Assembly (NCBI GenBank): GCA_914767715.1
Contig: OU612073.1
Coordinates: 5,332,001-5,396,000, forward strand
Reading direction: 5' to 3'
DNA length: 64,000 nucleotides
From: Membranipora membranacea
Taxonomy: Eukaryota > Bryozoa > Gymnolaemata > Cheilostomatida > Membraniporidae
Below the pieces are notes generated by a model. That model ran no database searches. It was not told where the DNA came from and saw nothing but the letters and a program-made list of their open reading frames with translations. The position numbers and the translations under genes are program-made. This document shows, one piece after another, positions 24,112-37,000 of this stretch (positions within the stretch are counted from its first letter, which is position 1; every line of letters begins with the position of its first letter).

Positions 24112-27100
24112 TTACTGAGTAGGGGCAGCGCCAGTGCCAGCATTCTTTAGAATAGCGTCAGCTTGGTCGTGCCATCCCATCTGTCTGTAGTAGGCTGCCC
24201 ATTGTTCGCTGTAATCTGGTTGTCCCGTCTGAGGATTTATCTCTGCAATACAGTTAGTTCGATGAGCTCACAGTTTATCAAAGGTATTAGACTGGACGCT
24301 TACGAGGGAAAACTGGACAAATCTTGAGTCAAGCATGATACCTAAACATTTAATTAATGCTGTTGCAACTACACATTCAAGCGATTGGCACAGCAGTTTG
24401 GTGTCAACAAAACTTCCATTGACCCAAATGCGTGTAGCATTGCTTTGATTTGTATACGTAGATAGCGTCTATAATAGCCCATACTCACTTGGTTGACCTG
24501 CTGCAGGTTGTCCTGCAGCGGCTGGAGCAGCAGCAGCGGCTGGTGCTGCCTGTGACGCCTGCTGTGGCGCTGCAGCTTGAGCTGCCTGTCCAGGCTGTCC
24601 TCCTTGTTGTTGGTATTGCCCGTAGTACTGAGCATAGTATGCCTGCCAGGCTGGGTCTGTACTCTGCTGTCCGCCCTGCTCACCTCCTGTACAAACACAT
24701 CAAATGAATACATGGTGAGGTGGTGATGGAAGCCTTGAGACCAACGAACGAAACTGTTAGAGATGGCCTATATTATTCGGGAGATGTTAAGGGCATGAGC
24801 AGATGCAAGTTTGACGGTTTTGGGGGCAGGAAATGCCATATTGTCGCATTCCTGACATCAATAATAGCTTTGACTAAGATTAAGTTTTGATAATGACGTA
24901 CCTGGTGCTCCAGGAGCTCCCCCAGCTGGTGCCCCGTTTCCTGGTTGACCAGCCTGTTGCTGTCCCCACTGGTTATAGTTGTAGTTACCCCAGCCTTGCT
25001 GCTGAGGAGGGCCTCCAGGTGGACCTCCGCCATGAGGACTGCCTCCCCAGCCCTGTGGTGCACCACCACCGCCATAGGGACCACCCTGTGGTCCGCCCCA
25101 TCCACCTGGAAAACAGGACAACAAAAATAATAATATTAGTCTATGTAGCAGAGTTAGGAAATTGGTTAATGATAAACACCGCACTGTCAAATAACAAACA
25201 CACATTTTGCTCGTTATAGTGTTTTTAAAGTTTTTAAGTATGTTCTTTTGATGCTATTTATGAAGCTGTTTTGTTGTCAAATTACTTGAATGAGTAAACT
25301 GCACATCAAACAACACTTACCGGGGCCTCCACCACCAGGTCCTCCATGGTGACCTCCTCGTCCTCCGCCGTGACCCTCCGCACCTCTCGGTGGTACAGAT
25401 ACCTTCTCGTTAATCAGGTGCATGGCGTGCTGTATCTGATCGGGGTTACCTCTGATAACAAACTCCTTATCAGGACCTGGAGGAGCGTTACGATTCAGCT
25501 CTACATGTGCACCTGACATCTCGCATATGGCTCGGATATTCTCACCTCCTGATAACAATGAGGAATTAATTCACTACGTGATCAAAATCTCTCAAATATT
25601 TCCTAACTTGTACTTGGATTTAACAATTGGGTACTTATAACAGTGGTACTATGCCAACCGAAGAAGATGTTTTCTCCCATTCAGCCAGAAAAGACCAAGT
25701 TACATGGTTGAACAACACACGTGTTTAGGCACTGTACACTGTACACACCAGATAGAACATCACATACCTTTTCCGATGACAATACCACATCTATCAGCAG
25801 GCACTCTCATTGTGGTCTCATCACCACCACCACCTCCGAACGCTCCACGGCCTGGTGGTCCTCCGCCATAGGGACCGCCACCACGACCTCCACCACGGTG
25901 GCCTCCACGACCGCCTCCCATACCTCCTCTCTGCTGTAAACGGCCAACATTATTTGTAATTCAAGTTTATCGAAGAGGTTGTGCCTAGTTATTTCCAAAT
26001 TTAGCAATGTTTCACATAACTAGCTACTAAAACAAAACGAAATTTGAAAAAGCAAGGATCGATTTTGCACTGAATTTGGGAATTTTCATGAGCTCAAAGA
26101 AATCAAGACACTTCAGGCATTTCTAAGAAATTCAATTTGAATGCAACAAAATAGAAATGGACAAACATGAACAATAAATTATCAATCTAGAATCCAAGCT
26201 TCCTTACAGGTGGTCTTCCAACAGGCTGCAGCAAAGTCAACAGTCATTATCCATTGCATATATCAACCTTTGGCTGTTCATAGGGGCCACCCTTAGACCG
26301 CATAGTTTTCTTCAGTTTAACAAACAAACAAACTAAACTAATCAATTTGCTCCAAAGAGGGAGTAATTTCCTAACGAGAAGTAGCAGTGTGATGACCCAG
26401 ATTTATTAGCAAAGTCAGATCAGAATACCTAAAGCTGCCTGCTAAGATGGTGCCAGGTTGAAACTTTGCTAACTAAGTAAACAAGTTAAAGATGTTAAGA
26501 GGTGCCAAGTGGAAACTTCAGATAACACAAACACTTTTTTAATATTTTATTTGGTAATCTAAATCATTTTGCCTTCCTTTGCTAACCATATATGAGATAT
26601 ATCCACTCTCCCCAATGACACACTGCTCACCATGCTTACCTGGTTTTCAGAGATGAGTTCTGTGATATGTTGTTTGGCAGCGTACACATCATCAGGTCCC
26701 CCTGATATGTCACACATTCTTTGAGGTCCACCAGTGTCGTTCTGAAACTGTACTCTCACATTAAACTTTCCTTGTATAGTTTTAATCATCTCTCCGCCCT
26801 TACCGATGATGATGCCAACGGCTTCTCTGGGTACTGGCAACTGTTAAATTAGAAAGATGGAATTGTCAATTGACCTTCAAAATCAAGAGCAACCCTATTA
26901 GTGTTCTAATGAAGCTTGGCCTCGGTAATAATGCATTGAACATATCAAGACATTTTAAGGAGCAGACACAAATTTGACAACTGTAAAGTTTTCAGATCGC
27001 ATCCAGTAATTATTTCAATCTATAAACTATCATTCGCTGTAGTCTGTTATATGAATGATAAGATGAAACACTCACGGATTCAGCACTTCCGCTATCGAAT

Positions 27101-29823
27101 CCTCCTCCTCCGCCACCACCGCCGCCACCACCACCACCGAAGCCTCCACCGCCTCCTCTACTTGGAATATCTTTAGAGTTCATTAGTTCCTGTACTACAC
27201 GTTTGGCATTTTCTATCATAGCTGGATCACCTGTGGTAAAAAGGTGAAATATTTGATAAAATATAAAAATCACCAGAACTAAAACTGTTACATTACTAGG
27301 GTGCTCCTTGGCTGCATTCACTGTTAGCAGGAAAAATGTAGGCAAATCTTTGTTTTGAAGCTCATACGTAACCAAAAATTTAATGAGGTGAGAATGAACA
27401 CAATTGGGATTCTCACCTGTAATTGTGAAGATTAGCTATCAAGATAATTGCTAGTTATCATGTAGGCGACAGCATTAGCAAGTTCAATGTACCAAGAAAA
27501 TAATAAATGAAATGTCAGGGCTTCTTAATCCCAGTAGAGCCTATACATTGATAGCACCAGTAAACACTAATTTTAACACTTATGTCCAGTAATGCTTGTA
27601 GCTCTAGTACCTACCAGTAATCCTGAGCGGTTTCTCAGGGGCGTTCTGATACTGGCCGTCCTGAATCATCATCATCTTACATCCACACTTAGTCTGTAGT
27701 TGTTTGATGGTCTCGCCTCCCTTACCAATAATTAATCCCACTTTATTACCTGGGATCATCATTTCTACTGTATTTTGACCTGTGAAGGCAAATTCGGCTA
27801 AACAAAGTAGAAGGGAAGAAATGATAAAGTTCACAGAGATGTCAGTACAACATGCAGGTAACATTTTCTCAGTAATTCATATGAAAGAAGTGTGTTTACT
27901 AAACAAATAACCACAATATCTACTTCAGTATCAATAGACAACACATTGGCTATCAAAGATTGGATAAAAAACAACCAGCCTTCAAGTTTCTCATGTTAAA
28001 CATTGTGCTTCTGGTTGGATCAAAATAAAAAAGCACAGTGCATGTTAAAAACAACGGATATACCTAGGATCCCAATACCTTTTAGGACCAGCAGATTTTT
28101 AAATAGTTTTATACCGGTAAGCATTAAGTCTTGATATAACAGAGACATTCAAACACCATCATTGTGATATTTCATTGACTATATTACCAAATAAATGAAT
28201 CTAAAATCACCGTAAAAGTACAAGACGTACCTGCAGCGTCTCCTCCCATACCAGCGTTGGCTGCATGTCCAGCTTCTGTAATACATTTATTAATCAGATC
28301 CTTGGCCTTAGCTATAGATTCATTAGTGCCGTTCAGCGAGACGTGTCGCTCCTGGACAGTCTGACCCGGAGGAGGATCTGGAGCTATCTGGATACGACAG
28401 CCGCTCTGAGCCTGGATCTGTGTTATACTCTCCCCCTTACTACCGATCACTGTATAATATCACAGGAACAACTATGACACATCTGACACACCGGGAAATT
28501 AACACTGAGGCAGTTCTGATGGCCTTATTGACATGGTATGGGGAGAGACGCAGCAGGTATGTCTTGGACTTTAACGGTGTTTTTTAGATTGGATTGAAAC
28601 GCCGTCTCATTCCATTATTAAATAACATCCAAACAAATCCTTATTGATCGAATATAACTAGCTGTAAGTCCCCATAAAAAGTTCCATGCATACCTAAACC
28701 GACGACTCTGTTAGGGATGGACCAGTCCTCAGATGTCACCAGACCGAGACCAGCGTGTGGGCCGACTTGAGGAGGAGCTCCACCACCAGCAGCTGCTCCG
28801 ATACTCTGATTCAGTTTGGCAGCCACCTGCTCAGCAGCTAACCGAGCGGCATCTTTAGCAGAGTTCTTCTGTTGGTCTGCCAGAGCTCTCAGTTGTGCTG
28901 TAATAGCTAAAAGTACAATAACATGCTCGTGAAAAAAAATAAGGCCATTGACCTAATACTTTGTCAAGTTGACGGAATGGTAATTAACTAGTAGGATATT
29001 CAACAAATATAGAAATATAGAATGGAGCCATGCATTGTGCTATCTAATATCTTGCTCACTATATACTGAAACACGAATGGCGAATGTCAATGTGTTTTCG
29101 TAAAGGGTCAACAAATGGATTGTTACATCCCATACATACCATCTGGCTCTGATGCAGATTTCTTAGCGCTCACATCTTCATCACCTCCTGGGAAAGCTCT
29201 CTTCATCCCTAGAGGCATGTTGTTGGGATTTCCCTTGTCAGGGAGACCACCTGTGAGTGGGTTGGCATTACCAAATGATGCCCCGTTAGAAGGGGCAGCT
29301 GGTGGAGCCGCGGCAGAGGTTCCAAGCTTGGCAGCAATCTGAAAACCAAAGGCAAAATATACAATCACAATGAATGAATAACCAACAATAGATTATCAGT
29401 TCAGTATACACATATAGGAAGCCCAATTTCCAAGTTTAGAGACTAGTAGTAGTAGTTAGAATTATAACTTATAAGTAAAATTGCAGTCAGCAGGGACTGT
29501 GAGTGTGAGGCTGTAAACATCATCATGGAGTTACAGGTATCTTGTTGTAAACATGTGAAACTTCCCGAGAAGGATTAACAAAGAAATGAAAAATTGAGTA
29601 TGCCTCAACCTGATGAGGTCTTCTATGGGCAATTATCATTGATTGTTGATTGCCTACTTCTCACTCACAGTCACACAGCATTGATTGATTCAGTTGAGTT
29701 GTTGGTTGATTGATAGAAATTAAACAAATAAATGAGCTAAAACAATGGATCAGTGCATATAATCTTATTACAAACCTGTCTTGCACGTGCCACAGCATCT
29801 GAGAAAGCCACATTAGAATCCAT
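24112..29823 (-). CDS. FUBP: FUBP/KSRP-like four-KH-domain protein
   Basis: Twelve exons on the - strand (29776-29823, 29140-29338, 28694-28906, 28231-28449, 27615-27797, 27076-27230, 26640-26840, 25768-25933, 25321-25548, 24902-25105, 24489-24686, 24112-24242) join in frame to 714 codons plus TAA. The family (FUBP1-3, KHSRP) binds single-stranded DNA and RNA and acts in MYC transcription, splicing and mRNA decay. Four KH domains show intact GxxG loops: IGSKGESI (~155), IGKGGETI (~248), IGKGGEMI (~350) and IGKGGENI (~460). The N-terminus [14 protein letters not shown] is the family's N-box. A pure Gly tract lies between KH2 and KH3, and an RGG/Gly-rich block precedes KH4. The Tyr-rich C-terminus has two repeats ([23 protein letters not shown]) typical of FUBP activation motifs. 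Which vertebrate paralogue it matches is not resolved. Confidence 0.95.
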
Positions 29824-31044
29824 ATTTGTGGTCTTCAATATATCTGTATGGCTTTTTGAAAATTTGGGGAGTATTGAGCTTTCACTGAAATTCTCCTTGC
29901 TCTGTCAAAGCAATATGGCCGCCTAGAGGAGGAAAATTGTAAGCTTTGAAATGATTGGATTGATATTTGGAATCATAGCATTGATTGGCTTATCAAATGA
30001 AAAGCCTATCAAAGGTTATCTCAATCTGAATAAAGGTAGCACAACTCCTACATTACACCCTTTTAGTAAACGCAATGAACTACTAAACTTGGATTATTCA
30101 TTGAAAACACCTAGTATCATACCAGGGATCAGGGATGCAGGGATGATGATTGAACAGGGAGCTTTGCCTAAGCTTTTTTAATCATTGCATCATCACACTG
30201 CTCAAAAACCAAAATGCATCCCTAACTCATCCATCCAGGATAAAGTAAGTGTCCTAGGGAGCGTTTTGGGTTATGCGAAATTTAGCACTGTAAATTTTTA
30301 TGGAAAGACGGAAGACCCCTAAGTGTCAATATCATAATATTCATGATGCACTAACTAGCAATGTTCTCAATTATAAACGATCTCATTCTTGGGAGTTGGG
30401 ACCTAGCACCACCATTAAACTATCTGGTGAATTGGTCTGATTCACCGAGTAAGGCAACATCAATGTGAGCAGTATATTTCAATGAGACATGATAGTACCC
30501 AGTACAAAGAAAGGGCGAGGGAGTCCATTCTGGAAAGTAATCAGAGTAGAAATCATATACCTTCGGAATAGCGCATGATATAATTATTTGTATTTTGACT
30601 AGCAAACTTGAGGTGAAAACTGTGATAAGTAAGTTATGCTTACAACCAAAAATGTCTGAAAATGTATCACAATAGAATCAAATAAATAGTTATTTGAAAA
30701 TTAACATCATTAATCAGAGAAATCATAGATCTATAAACGTTTTGAAGCATAGTTTTTCATTAAATATTTGTGATTGCAATTGTGGCTGAACTTGATTGCA
30801 TAGCAAAAGAAAATATGCAGACAAAATGAGGAGGGGATCTCGTGCAGTAGAACATTCATACAGGATACACACAATTCTCATGAAGGGGAGTAAATAAATT
30901 ATTCAACAGCCGACCAACTGATGGTACCTCAGTCAAAATTAATTTATAGAAGACATTTAAGCGGCGAGCACATGGCAAATGTCAGAGATTCAGGCGTCTG
31001 AGTAGCGTGTTTGATCATTGTCATTAGTTCGGTAGAAGGCACTT
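29824..31044. other. Intergenic between FUBP-like and DNAJC16-like genes
   Basis: About 1.2 kb holding the FUBP 5' flank and the DNAJC16 3'UTR. The open stretch at 29951-30181 (+) has no recognisable domain. Both neighbours are on the - strand, so the FUBP promoter probably lies here. No TATA box could be singled out. Confidence 0.5.
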
Positions 31045-34000
31045 TCATTGATCTTTCTTGTCCTCAGCCTTTTCCTCGACTCCCGCAGCCTCCGGCTCAT
31101 TATCGATAGGAAACTGCGGCCAATAGTCAATCTTACATTTGGGTAATGAGCCGTCAAAGAGTCTATCCACCCAGTGACCTAATCCGTCTAATAATCGACC
31201 TTGTGCTAACATGGCGTTACCATCTAGTGGCTGTGAGTGGCCGTTAGAGCTGTGACCATTGAGCACATGACCATTCATATCTGAAACAAAATGATATAAT
31301 TTCATTGAGCCACATCAGCAATACATGAGCCATTTACTTCAAATTAATTTCCACATAGCCTACATTTCAAAAAATGTGACAAATGGCGGCCAAGTCTTCA
31401 CAAAATAACAGGTAGGCAGTTGTAATGTTCTTGAGTAAACAGATCTGAGAATGATCGAGAAATTCAAATGAGCGTAATTCATCATCAGAGGAGTGAAGTG
31501 TTCCAAGGAGGAGAAGGTCACCTTTTCAAGCGTTCCTTTATTACTAGCTATTATTTATCCACTCTCGTTACTTATTAAACACAGCTGCCTCAGCTACTGA
31601 AAAATTGTCAACTTGTCAAAATGAAGTCAACTCAACCCGCTAAAATGAAGCAACCCCATCTAGCTACAACAAACTCTAGCTAACATTTACTTCCCGAGGG
31701 TAGTATTATATACACACCTTCATGCTCTGATTCTGATGAGCTATCATCTAATCCTATAAAAGCACCATCCTGCTCCCCCCTCAGCTTCTGACTGAGGTTC
31801 ACAGTCTTTGGATGATATATATTGTAATATTTTCTGTATCCATTAACAGCTAATACTGTCCCTGTGGAATGAATTAATTAAAGTGAGCGTGAGATATTGA
31901 CAGATAATGTCAAAATTGGCTAGACCATTTGAGCCGAAACTTTGAACCACTGACCAGTAAGGTGTTGCTATTTTAATCATTGTTGGCCAACGATGAACAA
32001 TCTGCAAATACTCTGTTGGTCAACTGTGGAAACACACTCTATATCGGATATATCTTTTAATCATGTTTCATGTTCATTTGGGAGCATACCATGTTCGCAC
32101 AAAATGTTGAATGAGCAGACAACTCGAAATTACAAAAAAAGTATGCAATACAAAGTTTATGATGATTTCATTGGGGAGGTGAGATTCAAGGAAGATAAGA
32201 ATCTTGTTCAGCTCATCAAAACTTTGGATCTCAGCAAAAGGATGTTGACTCTTTGAGTTCTATAAAGTAGATGCTCACTACTTACTGTCAACTGACTTAA
32301 AATTGTTTTTCTATATATGATGGATACTAACCTGCACATTGATCAGGGCTTATATTTCTAAAATCTCCGCGACCACCAACAGTTTGATTTAACATTCTTT
32401 GATACCAGCTCAGGTATTTATCTATATACACAAATCCAAACAGGAAATAGGGAGTTCTACAAAATAAGAAATACACATAGGTGATGATGTAATAAGTGAT
32501 GTGAGTAATGTACCCAGCAATTTTAGAACAAACTGAACAGATCTAAATGTTTTAAATGCACCTCGGTCGCAACCGAAATCTAATTTCTCCAGTAAACACA
32601 TGCACGGAAATCTGCTTCATCTAGGATGTTTCTTTATAAGTAGATTTAGGCGCAGAGCGTTAGTTTTTTTTCCTTTTGCTACACACTAGGTCTCATTTAA
32701 TCACCCTACTTACCAGGGCCTCTTATGCTCCAGTGGCTTGTGTAGGTCGAGACCCCATTATACCCTAACTATTTTTCTTAACTTGTGACAACAAGTCAAA
32801 GTTAAACATATTTTCAGTCAAAATCGAAATACTGAAACTTACCTGTTGAAAGGCATCATGAGCTCCGCAAATCTCCGCACTAGTCTCTGCTTACTTTCTG
32901 TTGTGACAAAAAGTAATATAAGCCTGTACCCTTGGAGGGCCTCTCTTACTAGCTTATCGTAGTTGTGATTTCTCAAGTCATATATCACAAACTTATCACT
33001 GTCCGTTGAATATCTGCAAGAAAAAAAGAGAAAAAATAGCACTCGCTCTTATACAAATAGCTAGCAGATATACTAGAAGACTAAATATAAGATGGAGCTT
33101 CGGGTAGCTAGCTAGAAGCAAGTTTTCAGCAGCCTTGACCGGGATAAATATAAGATATGACGTTAGCCATATAGTTAAATAGTGGAGAACTCTTACCCCT
33201 GTGAATACTTTATTCCTCTAAGGTAAGTTTTCTACTATGTAGTGCTATGCTACCTGCGAGTCTTGACAGATGCATAAAATCAAACATCGATGGCATCGAT
33301 GAGGTATATCAAGTTTCAATTATAATTGTAGAGCTAACCATTTCTCTAAGATGACCGTTGTAAACTCCTATATTGTGTCCTCAGAACGCAGGAAAATGCA
33401 TGTGGGAAGTCAGCTACTGCACAACAAAAATGAGCCAGCAGACTTGATCAAATATATTTGTACATATGCAGAGTTCAGATTATGTTTACATTCTGTGCTA
33501 ATCATCTTAGTAATATTCTCAGTAACCAGTATCATCCTCTGTACAATAGTATGCATAGAGTATCTTCTTGTATCACTAAACGCCAGTGCAGTCTCCTTTA
33601 TTATTTTATGACATTTTACAACAACAATTTTACGTAGAACTGAGTTTCAATGAGAGCTGCCACATACATACATTTCTTTATCATACTTGCCATGATATTG
33701 TATGTAAACAACACAAATCAATCAATCAATACCTGTATTGGTTGTTTGCTGTCGAGCGGGCAGCAGAGGCAGGTTTATTGGCAGCTTGTGATTGTTCAGC
33801 GCGGCGTTCTGCTGACTGTGTACCTATCAGACTTAGTATGAACGCTAATATGAGGAAACATACTGAGGTGGAGAGTATGGATACTAGGGTCAATGTGCTG
33901 TCTCTGTAAATAAACAAAATAATCATATAATGATTTTATAATAGTTTAGAATCTTAACATTTCGCAAATACAACCAAATATTAGATGAGTAAAAAGCATA

Positions 34001-37000
34001 GACTGAATGATAACTATTAAATCTATGGTAAAACAAAATTCATTCGTTCATTTTAAATCTGGCAACCCACTGATTCTTGTTGCCAAGACCAAAGCTTAAA
34101 ATTATTTTCTTATCCACAAGTGCTTTTGGCAGCACTGTCCATATAAATCAGGCGCACAAAAACAAGAAGTCATATCATGCAAAACTTACCCATCAAAATA
34201 TGTATATGTGAAATACTCCCACCAATCTTTTAGTCTTTGAAGAATTCTGCTAAGCAAACCACCAGCAAACTCATCTCTGAAAAGAGATTGTTGTTGCAAT
34301 ATTAACAGTAAACAACAGCACCCCATTGTATAGCACTATCGGATACACATTTCCATTCATTAGTACAAGGATTATTTACAGTACAGTACAAGGATTATTT
34401 AGTGAGCAGGAGCAATATCCTGTCATTATGAAATATGGTTTCATTGTGAATTAGTGTCTGTTGATAGAAAAAAAAAATCAATTTAGAGACACAAATGTCA
34501 AAGACATAAACTAACTTGATTTCGTAACGCTTGAAGTTTCTTCGGCTGAAATCATAGCTGTTTGTGGAGAGTCGTTTGATAGCAGTGTCTAAGATATGAG
34601 CACATCTATCAGTACACCATTCTATCCAGTGTATATCCGCTTCATGACCAGTACGGCGAGCAACCAACGCTATCTAAATACGAGAGATGAATACAGATAA
34701 ACAGGTAATAAGAATTAAGATTTCATGAATTTGCAGGAGAAAAGTTGGTCTCTTTGCGCAGGCTGATCATAGTGAAATTATTGCAGCCAACATTTATTCA
34801 CTTTATATAAGCTCAAAAGTTAGCTGGCGAAAATATGTGCTAGCTAACATTAAGTCATTCTCAAGTTAGTTGAACTAAAATTTAGCTATTATTAACTCTT
34901 ACAAGGTATTACTCTGGGGGGGTCTTTCAATTAGAAACAGCCAAAATCACAATTTGATCGCTCACTCCCTGAGTGAGTGATACCTGCTAGGCTCTCGCTT
35001 TCAGATCGCTCACTCACTTGATGGAACTATATACATTCTGAGTGAACGATTTGAGAGCAATTTTGTCTAATTGAAAGACCAATTGAGTGTTAATTTTGGA
35101 GCGATGTGATAGTGATAACTTGCTTTAGTAAAGGATCCCTCTTTCTAATTGAAAGACCCCCCAGTATGACATATGAAGTATCTTCGGAAGAAATTTGGTG
35201 CCTGAGGTCAATTTCTAGAATTAGGGGCGAGCACATATTAGGTATTTTTATATAAAATTTATTCTAGCAGTCAGAGATAAATGTTTTAATAGTGTAATCT
35301 CTATGGCAGTGTGTTGAGTGGATTGGTTATTACCTGGTAGTCAGATTTAGGCCTGCCCCAGACTTCAGTCAGAGATTTTTGAGTGTCAGAGAAAGCGCTG
35401 ATCATCTTAATATGTGAAGGTATATTTCTCTGAGTAATGTAATCCCTGAATAAGTTGACCTCGTCAGTGTAGAATTTACTCGAGTCAAACGTCAATATTA
35501 GACAGTATCTGCAAAGAAAATAGAACAATATTGACAGGATTGTATTGAGACCAAAAAAAATCACAGACCTTAATTCCCTATTTTAATTATATAGTTGATA
35601 GGAGGTATAAGTACTAGAAATTATAACTAACAGACATAGCCACAAAAATGGAAAAATATTTAAATCATCGCACAAACTGGTATGCTGGTAACTAAAAATG
35701 ACCACACTTATTGATCAAATTATGTAGCCATGGAGTTTCAATCTCTCCGAGGAAGCAGAACAGTGGTCTGGGAAGCCTGGCTTCCATTCTGGCTGGCTGT
35801 CTTGGGGGTATAAGTCTAAGTAAAAAAGGATTCTATTCTGAACTGGGATATATTTGACTGAGATTAGAAAAATGGTGGTTATGATTTCTTGCGTGACTAT
35901 GAGTGCTCTTACTTGTCATTAGATGTTCCAGTGTTTCTGGGACAAAGATCATCAAACACCTCAGGAGTGTTTATTCTTGGCAGCTGCAGATATTTGTAAG
36001 ACTTCAACACGGACAGAATATCCGCTGAGGTAAACTGCTTTCTCTGTAAATAAGAAAAGAAATAATCTCAGTTCCTGGATTAAGGAGCAACTCACAATAT
36101 GTTTTGGCTCACTCATAAGCTAGCGTATGTGAAGGATATTATCTGATTGGCTGTCTCATATCCAACAACAAATCAGAGCCTACACATAGGCTATCTCGAG
36201 CTGATAGTGTAGAAGTGAGGAGATGCAAATAACTCTAAATTTATAGGTTATAATCACTTACTGTTTCAGCATACACTGGGTTATCCGAGTCTTCTTTCAA
36301 AATGAGCAGTGTTTCCATATTTCCTCCAACATCAAATCTGCAATGATATAATAATGTCAAGTAGTAATAATACATACTTGAGGAACTTCTAAAAAGGGAG
36401 CAATGTATCAGGTAAGAAAATGAATTCTAAATATGTCAAAATACCTATTTTTTTTTTTCAAGGTTATCCTCTCTCTGAACATTATGTTCAAAGAGTGCAC
36501 AACTCCTGAATATAGAGACAACTTGTGTGAATAAAATAACATAATAGATCTATATTATAATTTTAAGGGCTTTAAATTCACTCTCCCACCTGATCCCAAT
36601 AAAAACAATGAGTATTGTATGAAAACTCAAGACATTCTTGGCATGTTGTAATACTCCATCTTTTAAGAAAGTGATTAAAACCGAATAGTATTTCCACATT
36701 TAACTACTATAGTGAAAAGTACATGACCAAATTTCTTATACACGCGCAGCTCATTTGATATTCTTACCTGTCTAGCAGAGCAGTTTGATGGTGTGAGTTG
36801 ACGTCCACGTATGTGGCTAGTATGTGATTTCTAACTTGATAGACTGGCAGTAAGAACCTCATGGTGGGTAAGCCTTGCGATCCATAGAACATCACCCGTA
36901 CTCGGTTATCTCTGTAGCCGCTCAGAAATGTGTCTAAGCTATCTGATGTCACCTGGAAGTAAATATCATTATCATCATCATCAAGTGTAGGTTATATGAT

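Noticed and set aside
24489-25219. Several + strand open frames opposite the FUBP-like gene
   Set aside because: They are antisense shadows of Gly/Gln/Ala-rich exons with low-complexity content.
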